Part shown: piece by piece, positions 34,415 through 44,146 of the stretch
How positions within the stretch are numbered: position 1 is the first letter of the stretch
Layout: every line of letters starts with the position of its first letter
The notes under the pieces: model-generated
Database searches by the model: none
Seen by the model: the letters and a program-made list of their open reading frames with translations, nothing else
What the model was told of the DNA's origin: nothing
Translations under genes and position numbers: made by a program
Source: Ornithinibacter aureus
GTDB taxonomy: Bacteria; Actinomycetota; Actinomycetes; Actinomycetales; Dermatophilaceae
Assembly: GCF_009858245.1 (NCBI RefSeq)
Contig: NZ_VMSB01000001.1
Location: 2,356,001 to 2,420,000 of the forward strand
Direction: 5' to 3'
DNA length: 64,000 bases

Positions 34415-35158
34415 CTACGAGCGAGCCTGGCGGGCAGTTCGTGCCTGCCTCGAGGCGCGCCCACGCTCTGTGCGCGCAGCCTTGGCGCGGGCCGCCCTGG
34501 GAGCAAAGCGCAGATCGACGGTGAGCACCGGCTCCTCGAGCAGCACCGACGAGTGCTCGGTGACCACGGCGTCGGTGAGACCCAGGCGCTCCAGGCCCTT
34601 GCGGTCCTCGTCGAGCTCGGTGGCAGCAGAGCGCCCCTTCATCGCCACGAGCACACCCTGTGGCTCGAGCAGTGGAACACACCAACGGGCCAGCTTGTCC
34701 AGCCGGGCAACCGCCCGCGCCGTCACGAACGGCGCCGCCAACACGCCGGCGAACTCCTCGGCGCGCCCACGGTGCACCGTCACCGAGTTAAGCCCGAGGT
34801 CGGCCACGACTACGTCGAGCCACTGGGTGCGACGCAGCATCGGCTCCACGAGGTGCACCTCGAGGTCGGGCCGCACGATCGCCAGCACCACCCCCGGCAG
34901 ACCGGCGCCCGATCCGACGTCGATGAGCCGGGCCTCACGGGGAAACGCGTCGGCGATGACGGCGCAGTTCAGCAGGTGCCGCTCCCAGAGCCGCGGCACC
35001 TCGCGCGGCCCGATCAGCCCGTGACTGACTCCGGTGTCGGCGAGGATCCCCGCGAACTGCTCGGCGAGCGGCATCCGGTCACCGAACACGCCAGCCGCAC
35101 CCGAGGGTGCGGCTGGCGCGGACGCGATCGGGGCGTCATCCCCAGCGTCATGTTTCAC
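34415..35158 (-). CDS. rsmG: 16S rRNA (guanine527-N7)-methyltransferase RsmG
   Basis: A frame of up to 247 residues with the SAM-binding motif LIDVGSGAGLPGVVLAI and the conserved RLWERHLLNCAVI and RAVARLDKL blocks. It methylates G527 of 16S rRNA. The C-terminal tail is Arg/Ala-rich. The first GTG (35158) lies inside parS site 5; a GTG at the VFGDRMPLAEQF block would give the usual family length, so the start is uncertain. Confidence 0.92.
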   Translation of the reverse strand: MKHDAGDDAPIASAPAAPSGAAGVFGDRMPLAEQFAGILADTGVSHGLIGPREVPRLWERHLLNCAVIADAFPREARLIDVGSGAGLPGVVLAIVRPDLEVHLVEPMLRRTQWLDVVVADLGLNSVTVHRGRAEEFAGVLAAPFVTARAVARLDKLARWCVPLLEPQGVLVAMKGRSAATELDEDRKGLERLGLTDAVVTEHSSVLLEEPVLTVDLRFAPRAARAKAARTERGRASRQARTARQARS

Positions 35159-35166
35159 GTGAAACG
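35151..35166. promoter_or_regulatory. parS site 5
   Basis: TGTTTCACGTGAAACG between jag and rsmG, overlapping the first possible rsmG start codon. Confidence 0.9.
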
Positions 35167-35171
35167 TCGTC

Positions 35172-35861
35172 TCAGGCGGGGAGGATCACGACGTAGCGGC
35201 GCGGCTCGGCGCCCTCGGACTCCGACACCAGGCCGGCGGCAAGGACCTCGTCGTGAACCACCTTGCGCTCGAAGGCCGTCATCGGCGTGAGCGGCTTGCG
35301 CTCGCCACTGGTGCGAACCTCATCGATGGCCTCCTTGGCCAACGTCACGAGGCTGGCGCGCCGCTCCGCCCGGTGACCCCCGACGTCGAGCATCAGGCGG
35401 CTGCGCTCACCGGTGGCCGACTGCACGGCGAGGCGCGTGAGCTCCTGGAGCGCATCGAGCACCTGCCCGTTCTGGCCCACGAGGCGCCGCGGCACCCGAC
35501 CGTCCTCGGAGTCGACGATGGACACGGCCGCCCGGTCACCGTCGATGTCGACCTCGAGGTCACCGTCGAGGTCGCAGATGTCCAGCAGCGTCTCGAGGAA
35601 GTCCGCAGCCACCTCGCCCTCGCGCTCGAGCTGGCCCTGGCGGGTGGTGGGCGCCGGCCGCGCGTCGTCACCGTCGGTGTCGCCGTCGTCGTCGGATGCC
35701 GTCGGGTCGGTGTCCGCCTCCACGTCAGCATCGGTGGTGGCCTCGACCACGTCGGGCGCCGAAGCGTCGTGCTCGGTCGTGGCCTCGACGTCGGTCTGCT
35801 CGACGTGCTCGGCGTGCTCGGCGTCGTTCAGGACCGGGTCCTGCGTGAGGTTGTCGCTCAT
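35172..35861 (-). CDS. jag: RNA-binding protein Jag/KhpB
   Basis: A 229-residue protein: an acidic, low-complexity N-terminus (to about 90), a KH domain with RRLVGQNGQVLDALQELT, and a C-terminal R3H domain (LTPMTAFERKVVHDEV). It binds RNA together with KhpA. It lies between yidC and rsmG as in most actinobacteria. Confidence 0.92.
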   Translation of the reverse strand: MSDNLTQDPVLNDAEHAEHVEQTDVEATTEHDASAPDVVEATTDADVEADTDPTASDDDGDTDGDDARPAPTTRQGQLEREGEVAADFLETLLDICDLDGDLEVDIDGDRAAVSIVDSEDGRVPRRLVGQNGQVLDALQELTRLAVQSATGERSRLMLDVGGHRAERRASLVTLAKEAIDEVRTSGERKPLTPMTAFERKVVHDEVLAAGLVSESEGAEPRRYVVILPA

Positions 35862-35887
35862 GGGTCTCTCCTGGGGTCAGGGGTGAA

Positions 35888-36964
35888 TCAGCTGGTGGAG
35901 GGCTTGGCGGAGTCGCTCGGCGGGGTGTCCTTGGCGGTGGTGGCGCCCGACGGCTTCCCACCGGCCGGTGCGTTCCCGCCCGCACCCTTGGCCTTCTTGC
36001 GCTTCTTGCCGGTCGGCTGCTGGCGCTGACCCGACTTCTTGGCGCCCTCCTCGGCGACGGCCTCGGCCTCTGCGGCAGCTGTGGCTGCCGCCGCAGCAGC
36101 AGCCGCCCCGGGGATGGGCTTGCCCTTCTTGGCCAGGCGCGCGTGGTACGAGGCCTCCGCGGCCGAGCCGGGGGCCGGCATCCGCCGGATGACGTAGAAC
36201 TGCTGGCACATCGACCACACGTTGGTGGTGAACCAGTAGATGAGGACACCGATCGGGAAGTTGACACCCGACACGGCGAAGACGATCGGGAGGATGTACA
36301 GGAGCAGCTTCTGCTGCTTGGCGAACGGGTTGTCCAGAGCCGAGGCCGGCATGTTCTTCGTCATCAGCTGACGCTGGGTGAGGAACGTCGTCGCCGACAT
36401 GAGGACGATGAGCACGGCGGTGACGATCTTGACGTTGATCGAGTCCGACCCGAGGAAGGTGTCGGACAGCTGCGCACCGAAGATCGACGCCTTCTCGAAC
36501 TCTGCCGCGACGGGCTGGTCGATCGGGCCGACCGTGGCGCGCTCCCCGCTCGCGATCTCGTCGACACCGTTCAGCACGGAGAACAGGCCGAAGAAGAAGG
36601 GAGACTGCACGAGGATCGGCAGGCACGAGCTGAAGGGGTTGGTCCCCTCCTTCTTGTACAGCGCCATCGTCTCCTGGGTCATCGCCTGGCGTGAATCAGG
36701 ATCGGTCTTGCCCTTGTACTTCTTCTGGATCTTCTGCAGCTCGGGCTGGATCATCTGCATCTTGCGCGACGCCATGATCTGCTTGACGAACAGCGGGATC
36801 ATCGCGGCACGCATGACGAGCACGAGCCCGACGATCGACAGCGCCCACGTCCAGCCTGAGCCGGACGGCATCCCGATCGCCGTCAGCGCGGTGTGGAACC
36901 CGTACATGATCCACGCCACGAGCCACTCGATCGGGGCCATGATCGTGGAGAAGAAGTCGCCCAT
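35888..36964 (-). CDS. yidC: Membrane protein insertase YidC
   Basis: A 358-residue Oxa1/YidC family insertase with about five helices (first at 12-30, then the TQETMALYKKEGTNPFSSCLPILVQSPFFFGLF region). The C-terminus is Ala-rich then strongly basic, a tail that in this family contacts the ribosome. It inserts proteins into the membrane alone or with SecYEG. Confidence 0.95.
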   Translation of the reverse strand: MGDFFSTIMAPIEWLVAWIMYGFHTALTAIGMPSGSGWTWALSIVGLVLVMRAAMIPLFVKQIMASRKMQMIQPELQKIQKKYKGKTDPDSRQAMTQETMALYKKEGTNPFSSCLPILVQSPFFFGLFSVLNGVDEIASGERATVGPIDQPVAAEFEKASIFGAQLSDTFLGSDSINVKIVTAVLIVLMSATTFLTQRQLMTKNMPASALDNPFAKQQKLLLYILPIVFAVSGVNFPIGVLIYWFTTNVWSMCQQFYVIRRMPAPGSAAEASYHARLAKKGKPIPGAAAAAAAATAAAEAEAVAEEGAKKSGQRQQPTGKKRKKAKGAGGNAPAGGKPSGATTAKDTPPSDSAKPSTS

Positions 36965-37023
36965 GCTGTCCTTACGGCTGTGCCGGCACAGGCCGGCGAG
37001 GTGGTGTCACGTGCGTGACGGGT

Positions 37024-37392
37024 CTAGTGGGGGTGAGACGGATGCCGTGGCGCGGCGTTCGCCGTCGCCTCGGCATCGCAGGTGCGCATGCCGGCGGCAC
37101 TGTGGCTGCCGATGTCGCGAGGGCCGGTGGTGCCAGGGATGGGCCGACCGGTGACCGGGTCAGCCAGTGGGACGTGGTCGACGCCGCCCGGGGACCACGG
37201 GTGGCAGCGCAGCAGCCGGCGGGTGGCCATGGCCGAACCGCGCAGCACCCCGTAGGTCTGCAGCGAGGTCACGGCGTAGGCCGAGCAGGACGGGTAGTAG
37301 CGGCAGGTCGGCGGCCGCATCGGTGAGATGACGTTCTGGTAGAGCCGAATCAGCCCGATGAGTGGGCTCGCGAGCACCCGACCGATGCTCAC
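37024..37392 (-). CDS. yidD: Membrane protein insertion efficiency factor YidD
   Basis: A 122-residue protein with the YidD signature [27 protein letters not shown] and [15 protein letters not shown]. The C-terminus is longer than usual and Ala/His-rich. The GTG at 37392 overlaps the rnpA stop (GTGA). Confidence 0.92.
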   Translation of the reverse strand: MSIGRVLASPLIGLIRLYQNVISPMRPPTCRYYPSCSAYAVTSLQTYGVLRGSAMATRRLLRCHPWSPGGVDHVPLADPVTGRPIPGTTGPRDIGSHSAAGMRTCDAEATANAAPRHPSHPH

Positions 37393-37754
37393 GCCACGCC
37401 TCCCAATCCCTTGACCACTCGCCGGAGCAACGGGTCGAGAGCCTGCTCCAGTTCCCGCGAGGACGCCTGTCCCGCAAGGGGATTGGCGCGAACCACGACG
37501 TCGACGCTGGCGGGGATGCCGTCGAGTCGCTGCGCGACCAGGGCACGCAGGCGTCGCTTCGTGCGGTTGCGCACGACGGCCCCGCCGACGGCCTTGGACA
37601 CGACGAAACCGACGCGCGGCGGGAGACCCGCACGCGCGCCGGTCGAGGTGGCGTGGACCACGAGAAGCCTGGACCCGGCCCGGCACCCTCCGAAGGAGCG
37701 CACCGCCGACGTGAAGTCAGACCGCTCGCGCAGTCTGTTCGGCGCCGGCAGCAC
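37389..37754 (-). CDS. rnpA: Ribonuclease P protein component
   Basis: A 121-residue basic protein starting [14 protein letters not shown] and carrying the RNP motif [24 protein letters not shown]. It assists the RNase P RNA in maturing tRNA 5' ends. The GTG at 37754 starts eight bases after the rpmH stop; the longer frame is overlap with rpmH. Confidence 0.93.
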   Translation of the reverse strand: MLPAPNRLRERSDFTSAVRSFGGCRAGSRLLVVHATSTGARAGLPPRVGFVVSKAVGGAVVRNRTKRRLRALVAQRLDGIPASVDVVVRANPLAGQASSRELEQALDPLLRRVVKGLGGVA

Positions 37755-37762
37755 CGCCGACC

Positions 37763-37900
37763 TCAGGCGGAGAGCTCGGAGCGGCCCTTGCGACGACGGG
37801 CGGCGAGGATCGCGCGGCCGGCGCGCGTGCGCATCCGCAGACGGAAGCCGTGGGTCTTGGCCCGACGGCGGTTGTTCGGCTGGAAGGTCCGCTTGCTCAC
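37763..37900 (-). CDS. rpmH: 50S ribosomal protein L34
   Basis: A 45-residue protein, [18 protein letters not shown] through KGRSELSA, a complete L34. It starts with GTG at 37900. It is the first gene of the minus-strand rpmH-rnpA-yidD-yidC-jag-rsmG-parA-parB cluster and diverges from dnaA. Confidence 0.96.
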   Translation of the reverse strand: MSKRTFQPNNRRRAKTHGFRLRMRTRAGRAILAARRRKGRSELSA

Positions 37901-38289
37901 GTTGGTCTCTCATCTACGGGGTGGGCCGCAAAGTGCCCGGGTGGTCGGGATGCGCTGGCGCTCGGCTGCAATCGGAAGCCCGGGACGAGGCCGGGAGTGA
38001 GGCTGCGACCGGTATGGTCGCGACGTCACGGGCATGCGAAAGCAGCCGAACAACAGGCCTGACCACGGTACGCGAGAGCGCCCGCGGGGGTCAAACCGGC
38101 GGATGCGCACACCTCACGCCGGAAAAGACCTTAGGATCTCACGGTGGGGGGCGCGCGCTGCGGCACGACACGCCGTGAATGTCGCCCCTTGCATACCCAC
38201 AGACTGTGGATAACCATGTGGACGACCTCGGGGAACCTCGGGAAACCTGACCGGCATCGGCCCGGTCATCGGAAGGATTGTGGGAGCAA
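37901..38289. promoter_or_regulatory. rpmH-dnaA intergenic region
   Basis: 389 bp between divergent starts, holding both promoters. A TAGGAT at 38132-38137 is a plausible dnaA -10, and a DnaA box lies between it and dnaA, which fits autorepression. I see no gene in it, and no clear rpmH -10. Confidence 0.55.
38205..38213 (-). promoter_or_regulatory. DnaA box upstream of dnaA
   Basis: TGTGGATAA, the complement of TTATCCACA, a perfect classical DnaA box. Confidence 0.75.
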
Positions 38290-39867
38290 GTGGCGGACGC
38301 GACGATGGTGCACCTGTGGCGCACCACCCTCGAGGTCCTTGACTCCGACGGCATCCCCGTCCAGCAGCGCGCCTTCCTCTCCCTCGCCAAGCTCGTCGGA
38401 CTGATCGATGACACCGTCCTCATCGCCGTCCCGAACGACTTCACCAAGGAGATCATCGAGACCCGGCTGCGAGACCGGGTCGCCGCGACCCTGGGCCAGC
38501 AGCTCGGCCGCGACGTGCGCCTGGCGGTGACGGTCGACCCCTCCCTGGCCGACGCCCCGACGACCGCCGACGAGCATGACGCGTCCTCCGCCACCGACGC
38601 TCCCGAGGTCATCGACGACGGGCACGACCGGCGCGCCGCGGGCCGGCGCCAGCAGATCGTCGACCTCGACATCGGGGAGGACGAGGGCGACGGGGTCGAC
38701 GGGCACGGATTCATCGGCGACCACGGCGCCGCCGACGCGGCCCCCGGGCCGAACGCCACCGGCATCCCCGATCTCGTCGAGGTCCCTGGCGCGCGACGTC
38801 CACGCCCCAGCACCCAGGTGCCCGAACTGGTCGAGCTGACCCGGCTGAACCCCAAGTACACCTTCGACACCTTCGTCATCGGGGCGAGCAACCGGTTCGC
38901 GCACGCGGCTGCCGTCGCCGTCGCCGAGGCACCGGCCAAGGCGTACAACCCGCTGTTCATCTACGGCGAGTCCGGGCTGGGCAAGACCCACCTGCTCCAC
39001 GCGATCGGGCACTACGCCCGCAACCTGTTCCCGCACGTCAAGGTGCGCTACGTGAACTCCGAGGAGTTCACCAACGACTTCATCAACAGCATCCGCGACG
39101 ACAAGGCCGCGAACTTCCAGCGTCGCTACCGCGACGTCGACGTCCTGCTCATCGACGACATCCAGTTCCTCCAGGGCAAGGTGCAGACGCAGGAGGAGTT
39201 CTTCCACACCTTCAACACGCTGCACAACGCCAACAAGCAGGTCGTCATCACCAGTGACGTGCCGCCGAAGCTGCTGAGCGGTTTCGAGGCGCGGATGCGC
39301 AGCCGGTTCGAGATGGGGCTGCTCACCGACGTCCAGCCCCCCGACCTCGAGACGCGGATCGCGATTCTGCGCAAGAAGGCCATCCAGGAGCGGCTGTCGG
39401 TGCCCGACGACGTGCTGGAGTTCATCGCCTCGCGCATCTCGACCAACATCCGCGAGCTCGAGGGCGCCCTGATCCGGGTCACGGCCTTCGCCAACCTCAA
39501 CCGCCAGCCGGTCGACATGAGCCTGGCCGAGATCGTGCTGCGCGACCTCATGCCCGACGACGCCTCGCGCCAGGTCACTCCCGCGACGATCATGGCCCAG
39601 ACGGCGGCCTACTTCGGGCTGACCCTGGACGACCTGCAGGGCCAGTCCCGCTCACGGGTGCTCGTCACCGCCCGCCAGATCGCCATGTACCTGTGCCGCG
39701 AGCTCACCGACATGTCGTTGCCGAAGATCGGGCAGCAGTTCGGCGGGCGCGACCACACCACCGTGATGCACGCCGACAAGAAGATCCGCCAGCTGATGGC
39801 CGAGCGCCGGGCGATCTACAACCAGGTCACCGAGCTGACCAACCGGATCAAGCAGCAGTCGAACTGA
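38290..39867 (+). CDS. dnaA: Chromosomal replication initiator DnaA
   Basis: About 525 residues. Domain I starts at [16 protein letters not shown], domain II is a long acidic linker, domain III is the AAA+ ATPase ([26 protein letters not shown]), and domain IV has the DnaA signature [19 protein letters not shown] 38290 fits the family N-terminus; a TTG at 38278 in the same frame is close behind GGAAGG and cannot be excluded. Confidence 0.96.
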   Translation: MADATMVHLWRTTLEVLDSDGIPVQQRAFLSLAKLVGLIDDTVLIAVPNDFTKEIIETRLRDRVAATLGQQLGRDVRLAVTVDPSLADAPTTADEHDASSATDAPEVIDDGHDRRAAGRRQQIVDLDIGEDEGDGVDGHGFIGDHGAADAAPGPNATGIPDLVEVPGARRPRPSTQVPELVELTRLNPKYTFDTFVIGASNRFAHAAAVAVAEAPAKAYNPLFIYGESGLGKTHLLHAIGHYARNLFPHVKVRYVNSEEFTNDFINSIRDDKAANFQRRYRDVDVLLIDDIQFLQGKVQTQEEFFHTFNTLHNANKQVVITSDVPPKLLSGFEARMRSRFEMGLLTDVQPPDLETRIAILRKKAIQERLSVPDDVLEFIASRISTNIRELEGALIRVTAFANLNRQPVDMSLAEIVLRDLMPDDASRQVTPATIMAQTAAYFGLTLDDLQGQSRSRVLVTARQIAMYLCRELTDMSLPKIGQQFGGRDHTTVMHADKKIRQLMAERRAIYNQVTELTNRIKQQSN

Positions 39868-40260
39868 CTCCATTCACCGGAGTTGTCCACAGGATGTCCA
39901 CACCGCTCGTGGATGACCGCTGCGGGCCGGACGTGCTCGCGCTGGCCCGATTTCGTCCACCGCTGTGCTCAAACCTGTGGAAAACCCCTCCCCTGCACCG
40001 CCCGTGCTGTCGCGTTCCTGTCGAGGGATGCCGGGTTGTCCACAAAGGCTGTGGACAACGTCGGATGCCGGTGGACACGTCGCCCTCTCGACGTGGACGA
40101 CGTGCGACGTCGACGTGGACGCCCTGTGAACGAGTCGTGGGTGTCAACAGGGCGACCTGTCGTCGTCCACTCCTCGTCCACGACTGGTCCACACCCCGGA
40201 TCGCCGAGGTGACCTGCGCTGATGGATGCCCGTCCACAGGATCCACAGGACCTATGACAA
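39868..40260. other. Replication origin oriC (dnaA-dnaN gap)
   Basis: No gene. Perfect TTGTCCACA boxes lie at 39883-39891 and 40036-40044 (+) and at 40050-40058 (-). Near matches lie at 39894-39902, 39976-39984, 40185-40193 and 40230-40247. The pair at 40036-40058 faces itself across five bases. A less GC-rich stretch at about 40250-40290 is the best candidate for the unwinding element. The position between dnaA and dnaN is the actinobacterial standard. Confidence 0.85.
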
Positions 40261-40348
40261 CGATGAGACATCTGGAACTCATCTCGGCCCCGACAACGAC
40301 CCGAACGGCATCCGGCACCACGTGCCCGGCCAGCGGGAATTTCAGGGC

Positions 40349-40542
40349 TTCACGGGGGCGAAGCCCCTATGTGCAGGTCCCTTTTGGGGGTTCACGGGGG
40401 CGAAGCCCCCGTGTGCAGGTCCCTTTTGGGGGTTCACGGGGGCGAAGCCCCCGTGTGCAGGTCCCTTTTGGGGGTTCACGGGGGCGAAGCCCCCGTGTGC
40501 AGGTCCCTTTTGGGGGTTCACGGGGGCGAAGCCCCCGTGTGT
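40349..40542. repeat. 42-bp tandem repeat array between oriC and dnaN
   Basis: Four full units and one partial unit start at 40349, 40391, 40433, 40475 and 40517, each exactly 42 bp apart. Units 2-4 are essentially identical; unit 1 has two changes (CCTA for CCCG). Each unit holds a hairpin, CACGGGGGC-GAA-GCCCCCGTG, and a CCC-TTTT-GGG element. The period is 14 codons, so several frames stay open, but no start or ribosome site supports a protein. The array ends five bases before a candidate dnaN -10. Confidence 0.9.
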
Positions 40543-40546
40543 GGTC

Positions 40547-40552
40547 TAGTCT
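40547..40552 (+). promoter_or_regulatory. Putative dnaN -10
   Basis: TAGTCT immediately after the 42-bp array, about 115 bp ahead of dnaN. Any -35 element would fall inside the last repeat unit. Confidence 0.4.
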
Positions 40553-40665
40553 CGGTTTCCCCGTCCGGATCGGCACCGCGCGCATCCGCGCGACCGCTCA
40601 CCGGGGCGGGTCACATCTGTGCACGAGCAAGGGCGCGCCCGACGCGCCGGACGAGGTGGTATGCC

Positions 40666-41799
40666 GTGAAGTTTCGCGTCGAGCGTGACGTCCTGGCCGA
40701 AGCGGTCACCTGGGTGGCCCGCGGTCTTCCCGCACGTCCCCCGGTGCCGGTGCTGGCCGGCATCCTGCTGCACGCCGAGGACGACGGCACGCTGACCCTC
40801 TCCGCGTTCGACTACGAGGTCTCGGCCCGCATCACCGTCGCGGCCGAGGTCTCCGAGCCGGGCACGGTCCTGGTGCTCGGGCGGTTGCTCGCCGACATCT
40901 CGCGCAACCTGCCGGACCGGCCGATCGACGTCGTCACCGAGGGCGCAAAGGTCCAGGTCACGTGCGGCTCGTCGCGGTTCAGCCTGCTGATGATGCCGGC
41001 CGACGACTACCCGACGCTGCCGTCGGCGCCCCAGCCGAGCGGGTCCATCGACGGGCACCTGTTCACCCAGGCCGTGGCCCAGGTATCCGTGGCCGCCGAC
41101 CGTGGCGACACCCTGCCGATCCTGACCGGCGTGCGGGTCGAGGTCGAGGGCGACACCATGACGCTGCTCGCCACCGACCGCTACCGCCTCGCCATGCGTG
41201 AACTGCACTGGAACCCGACGGCGACCGACGCCAGCCACGTCGTGCTCATCCCGGCGCGCACGTTGTCCGACATCTCGCGCTCGCTCGGGGCCAGCGGTTC
41301 GGTCGACGTCGCCCTCGGCACCGCGGCGGGTGGCGACGGCCTCGTCGGGTTCGAGGCCGGCCAGCGGCACACCACCACGCGACTCCTCGACGGTGAGTAC
41401 CCGAAGGTTGCGTCGATCTTCCCGTCCAGCTCGGAGACCGAGTCGGTCGTGCGCACCAGCGACCTCGTCGAGGCCGTCAAGCGCGTGGCGCTCGTCGCCG
41501 AGCGCAACACCCCCGTGCGACTGCGCTTCAGCGAGGGACAGGTCGCGATCGAGGCCGGCACCGGCGACGACGCCCAGGCGTCCGAGGCCGTCGAGGCCAC
41601 CCTGACCGGGCCCGAGATCGAGATCGCCTTCAACCCCACCTACCTGCTCGACGGGCTCGGTGCGGTCGGCACCCCGTTCAGCCGCATCTCGTTCACCCAG
41701 GCCTCACGTCCGGCCGTGCTCACCGGGCAGGCCGAGGAGGACGGCGAGGCCGACACCTCCTACCGCTACGTGCTCATGCCGGTGCGGTTCGCCAGCTGA
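40666..41799 (+). CDS. dnaN: DNA polymerase III sliding clamp (beta subunit)
   Basis: A 377-residue clamp with the typical N-terminus MKFRVERDVLAEAVTWVARGLPARP and C-terminus YRYVLMPVRFAS. The GTG at 40666 is chosen because it begins the family N-terminus and GAGGTGG precedes it; the longer frame reads into the repeat array. Confidence 0.95.
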   Translation: MKFRVERDVLAEAVTWVARGLPARPPVPVLAGILLHAEDDGTLTLSAFDYEVSARITVAAEVSEPGTVLVLGRLLADISRNLPDRPIDVVTEGAKVQVTCGSSRFSLLMMPADDYPTLPSAPQPSGSIDGHLFTQAVAQVSVAADRGDTLPILTGVRVEVEGDTMTLLATDRYRLAMRELHWNPTATDASHVVLIPARTLSDISRSLGASGSVDVALGTAAGGDGLVGFEAGQRHTTTRLLDGEYPKVASIFPSSSETESVVRTSDLVEAVKRVALVAERNTPVRLRFSEGQVAIEAGTGDDAQASEAVEATLTGPEIEIAFNPTYLLDGLGAVGTPFSRISFTQASRPAVLTGQAEEDGEADTSYRYVLMPVRFAS

Positions 41800-41863
41800 G
41801 GTCGCGGCACCCCGCAGGACACGCGTCACCACCGTCACCACCATCACCACGAGGAGTCACGAC

Positions 41864-42934
41864 ATGCAGCTGGGTCTGGTCGGTCTGGGCAAGATGGGTG
41901 GCAACATGCGCGAGCGGATCCGCCGCGCAGGCCACGAGGTCGTGGGGTACGACCGCAACAAGGCGGTGTCCGATGCGTCGTCCCTCGCGGACATGGTGCG
42001 CAGGCTCGACGCTCCGCGGGTGGTCTGGGTGATGGTGCCGCACGGTGCCCCGACCCGCGACACCGTCGCCAAGCTCGCCGACATCCTCGACAAGGGTGAC
42101 CTCGTCATCGACGGAGGCAACAGCAAGTACACCGAGGACTTCGAGAACGAGAAGCTGCTCAAGGCCAAGGGCATCGGCTACCTCGACTGTGGTGTCTCCG
42201 GTGGCATCTGGGGCCTGGACAACGGGTACGGCCTGATGGTCGGGGGGACCGCCGCCAACGTGAAGAAGGCGATGCCGATCTTCGACGCGCTGCGCCCCGA
42301 GGGCCCGCGCGACGAGGGGTTCGTGCACGCCGGCAAGGTGGGTGCCGGGCACTACACGAAGATGGTGCACAACGGCATCGAGTACGGCCTGATGCACGCC
42401 TATGCCGAGGGCTACGAGCTGCTCGAGAAGAAGGACATCGTCGAGAACGTGCCGGGGGCGTTCAAGGCGTGGAGCCGCGGCACCGTCGTGCGCTCCTGGC
42501 TGCTCGACCTCATGGTCAAGGCGCTCGAGGAGAACCCGGGCCTGGCCGACGTCTCGGACTACACCACCGACTCCGGCGAGGGACGCTGGACCGTCGAGGA
42601 GGCGATCAACCTCGGTGTGCCGATGCCGGTGATCTCCGCGTCGCTGTTCGCCCGGTTCGCCTCCCGCCAGCAGGTCTCCCCGACGATGCAGGCCGTCGCC
42701 GCCCTGCGCGGGGAGTTCGGTGGGCACCAGGTGATGACCACCGCCGAGGGTGAGGCCCTGCGGGCCGGCACGCCGGAGCCGGCCGGTGCCGCCGCGGTCA
42801 CGAAGAAGGCAGCGGCCAAGGAGAAGGCCCCGCGCACCGCGGAGGCGGCCGCTGCCAAGGGTCGCGAGGCCGCCGCGGCCGGCCCGTCGTCCGGTGCGGG
42901 ATCCACGCGAAAGCGTGCCGCCACGAAGAGCTGA
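41864..42934 (+). CDS. gnd: 6-phosphogluconate dehydrogenase (decarboxylating), short type with Lys/Ala tail
   Basis: A 356-residue protein: Rossmann motif GLVGLGKMGGNM, substrate motif DGGNSKY and the KMVHNGIEYG block with catalytic Lys. It oxidises 6-phosphogluconate to ribulose 5-phosphate. The enzyme part is the short GndA type (about 300 residues); residues from about 305 on are an Ala/Lys/Arg-rich tail ending RKRAATKS, like a histone H1 tail. The dnaN-gnd-recF order is common in actinobacteria. Confidence 0.92.
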   Translation: MQLGLVGLGKMGGNMRERIRRAGHEVVGYDRNKAVSDASSLADMVRRLDAPRVVWVMVPHGAPTRDTVAKLADILDKGDLVIDGGNSKYTEDFENEKLLKAKGIGYLDCGVSGGIWGLDNGYGLMVGGTAANVKKAMPIFDALRPEGPRDEGFVHAGKVGAGHYTKMVHNGIEYGLMHAYAEGYELLEKKDIVENVPGAFKAWSRGTVVRSWLLDLMVKALEENPGLADVSDYTTDSGEGRWTVEEAINLGVPMPVISASLFARFASRQQVSPTMQAVAALRGEFGGHQVMTTAEGEALRAGTPEPAGAAAVTKKAAAKEKAPRTAEAAAAKGREAAAAGPSSGAGSTRKRAATKS

Positions 42935-42940
42935 TCCCGG

Positions 42941-44146
42941 GTGCATGTCCGGCACCTGAGCGTCGTCGACTTCCGCAGCTACACCTCGGCCGAGCTCCCG
43001 CTCGAACCCGGGGTGACCACGCTGGTGGGCCTGAACGGGCAGGGCAAGACCAACCTCGTCGAGGCCCTGGGGTACCTGGCCTCGTTGTCGAGCCACCGGG
43101 TCGCCACCGACGCCCCGCTCGTGCGCTTCGGCGCGAGCCAGGCAGTCATCCGCGGTGCGGTCGTGCGCGACGGGCGCGAGAGCATGATCGAGCTCGAGAT
43201 CAACCCCGGTCGCGCCAACCGGGCCAGGCTGAACCGCTCACCCCTGACCCGCCCGCGGGACGTGCTCGGCACCCTGCGGACCGTGCTGTTCGCCCCCGAG
43301 GACCTCGCCCTGGTCAAGGGTGATCCCGGTGAGCGCCGGCGCTTCCTCGATGACCTGCTCGTGGCCCGCCAGCCCCGGTGGGCCGGGGTGCGCTCGGACT
43401 ACGACAAGATCCTGCGCCAACGCGGAGCCCTGCTGAAGTCCGCCGCCCCCGTGCTGCGGCGAGGCGGTCGCCGAGGTGCGCGCACGGCATCCGATCTGGG
43501 CAGTGAGGCTGCGGCCCAACGAGATTCGGCGCTGCACACGCTCGACGTCTGGGACTCACAGCTGGCCGGCGCCGGGTCGCACCTGCTGTACGCACGGCTG
43601 CGGCTGCTGCGTGACCTCGGCCCGTTCCTCGCCGCGGCCTACGACGAGGTCAGTGCCGGGCCGGCGAACGCGACGCTGACGTACAAGTCGTCGCTGCGCG
43701 CCGCGACGGCCGAGCGGATCGCGGCCGGGGAGGTGCCCGAGGTCGACGAGCTCGAGAGCGAGATCCTCGCGACGCTGGCCGAGGTGCGGGCGCAGGAGAT
43801 CGAGCGGGGGGTCTGCCTGGTCGGGCCGCAGCGCGACGACGTCATCCTGGGGCTCGGCGAGCTGCCGGCCAAGGGGTACGCCAGCCACGGCGAGAGCTGG
43901 TCGTTCGCGCTCGGGCTGAAGCTCGCGGCGTACCAGCTGCTGCGCACCGACATCGGGGACGACCCCGTGCTGGTGCTCGACGACGTGTTCGCCGAGCTCG
44001 ACACCGGGCGGCGCGAGCGGTTGGCCGCGATGGTGGCGGACTGCGAGCAGGTGATCATCACCGCCGCGGTGCCCGCCGACGTGCCGACCGACCTGGTGGG
44101 GCGCACGTTCTCGGTGACGCTGGGGTCGGTGAGTGAACGTGCCTGA
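42941..44146 (+). CDS. recF: DNA replication/repair protein RecF
   Basis: A 401-residue SMC-like ATPase: Walker [15 protein letters not shown], signature and Walker B ([11 protein letters not shown]). It loads RecA at gaps. The GTG at 42941 is six bases after gnd; the 3' end overlaps the next gene by 14 bp. Confidence 0.95.
   Translation: MHVRHLSVVDFRSYTSAELPLEPGVTTLVGLNGQGKTNLVEALGYLASLSSHRVATDAPLVRFGASQAVIRGAVVRDGRESMIELEINPGRANRARLNRSPLTRPRDVLGTLRTVLFAPEDLALVKGDPGERRRFLDDLLVARQPRWAGVRSDYDKILRQRGALLKSAAPVLRRGGRRGARTASDLGSEAAAQRDSALHTLDVWDSQLAGAGSHLLYARLRLLRDLGPFLAAAYDEVSAGPANATLTYKSSLRAATAERIAAGEVPEVDELESEILATLAEVRAQEIERGVCLVGPQRDDVILGLGELPAKGYASHGESWSFALGLKLAAYQLLRTDIGDDPVLVLDDVFAELDTGRRERLAAMVADCEQVIITAAVPADVPTDLVGRTFSVTLGSVSERA

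Noticed and set aside
37005-37020. TGTCACGTGCGTGAC near yidC as a sixth parS.
   Set aside because: Only the central CACGTG is shared; the TTT/AAA flanks needed for ParB are missing.
40349-40585. CRISPR array or a 14-residue repeat protein in the 42-bp repeats.
   Set aside because: Units abut without unique spacers and no cas genes are near. The open frames arise because 42 is a multiple of three; no start or ribosome site supports translation.
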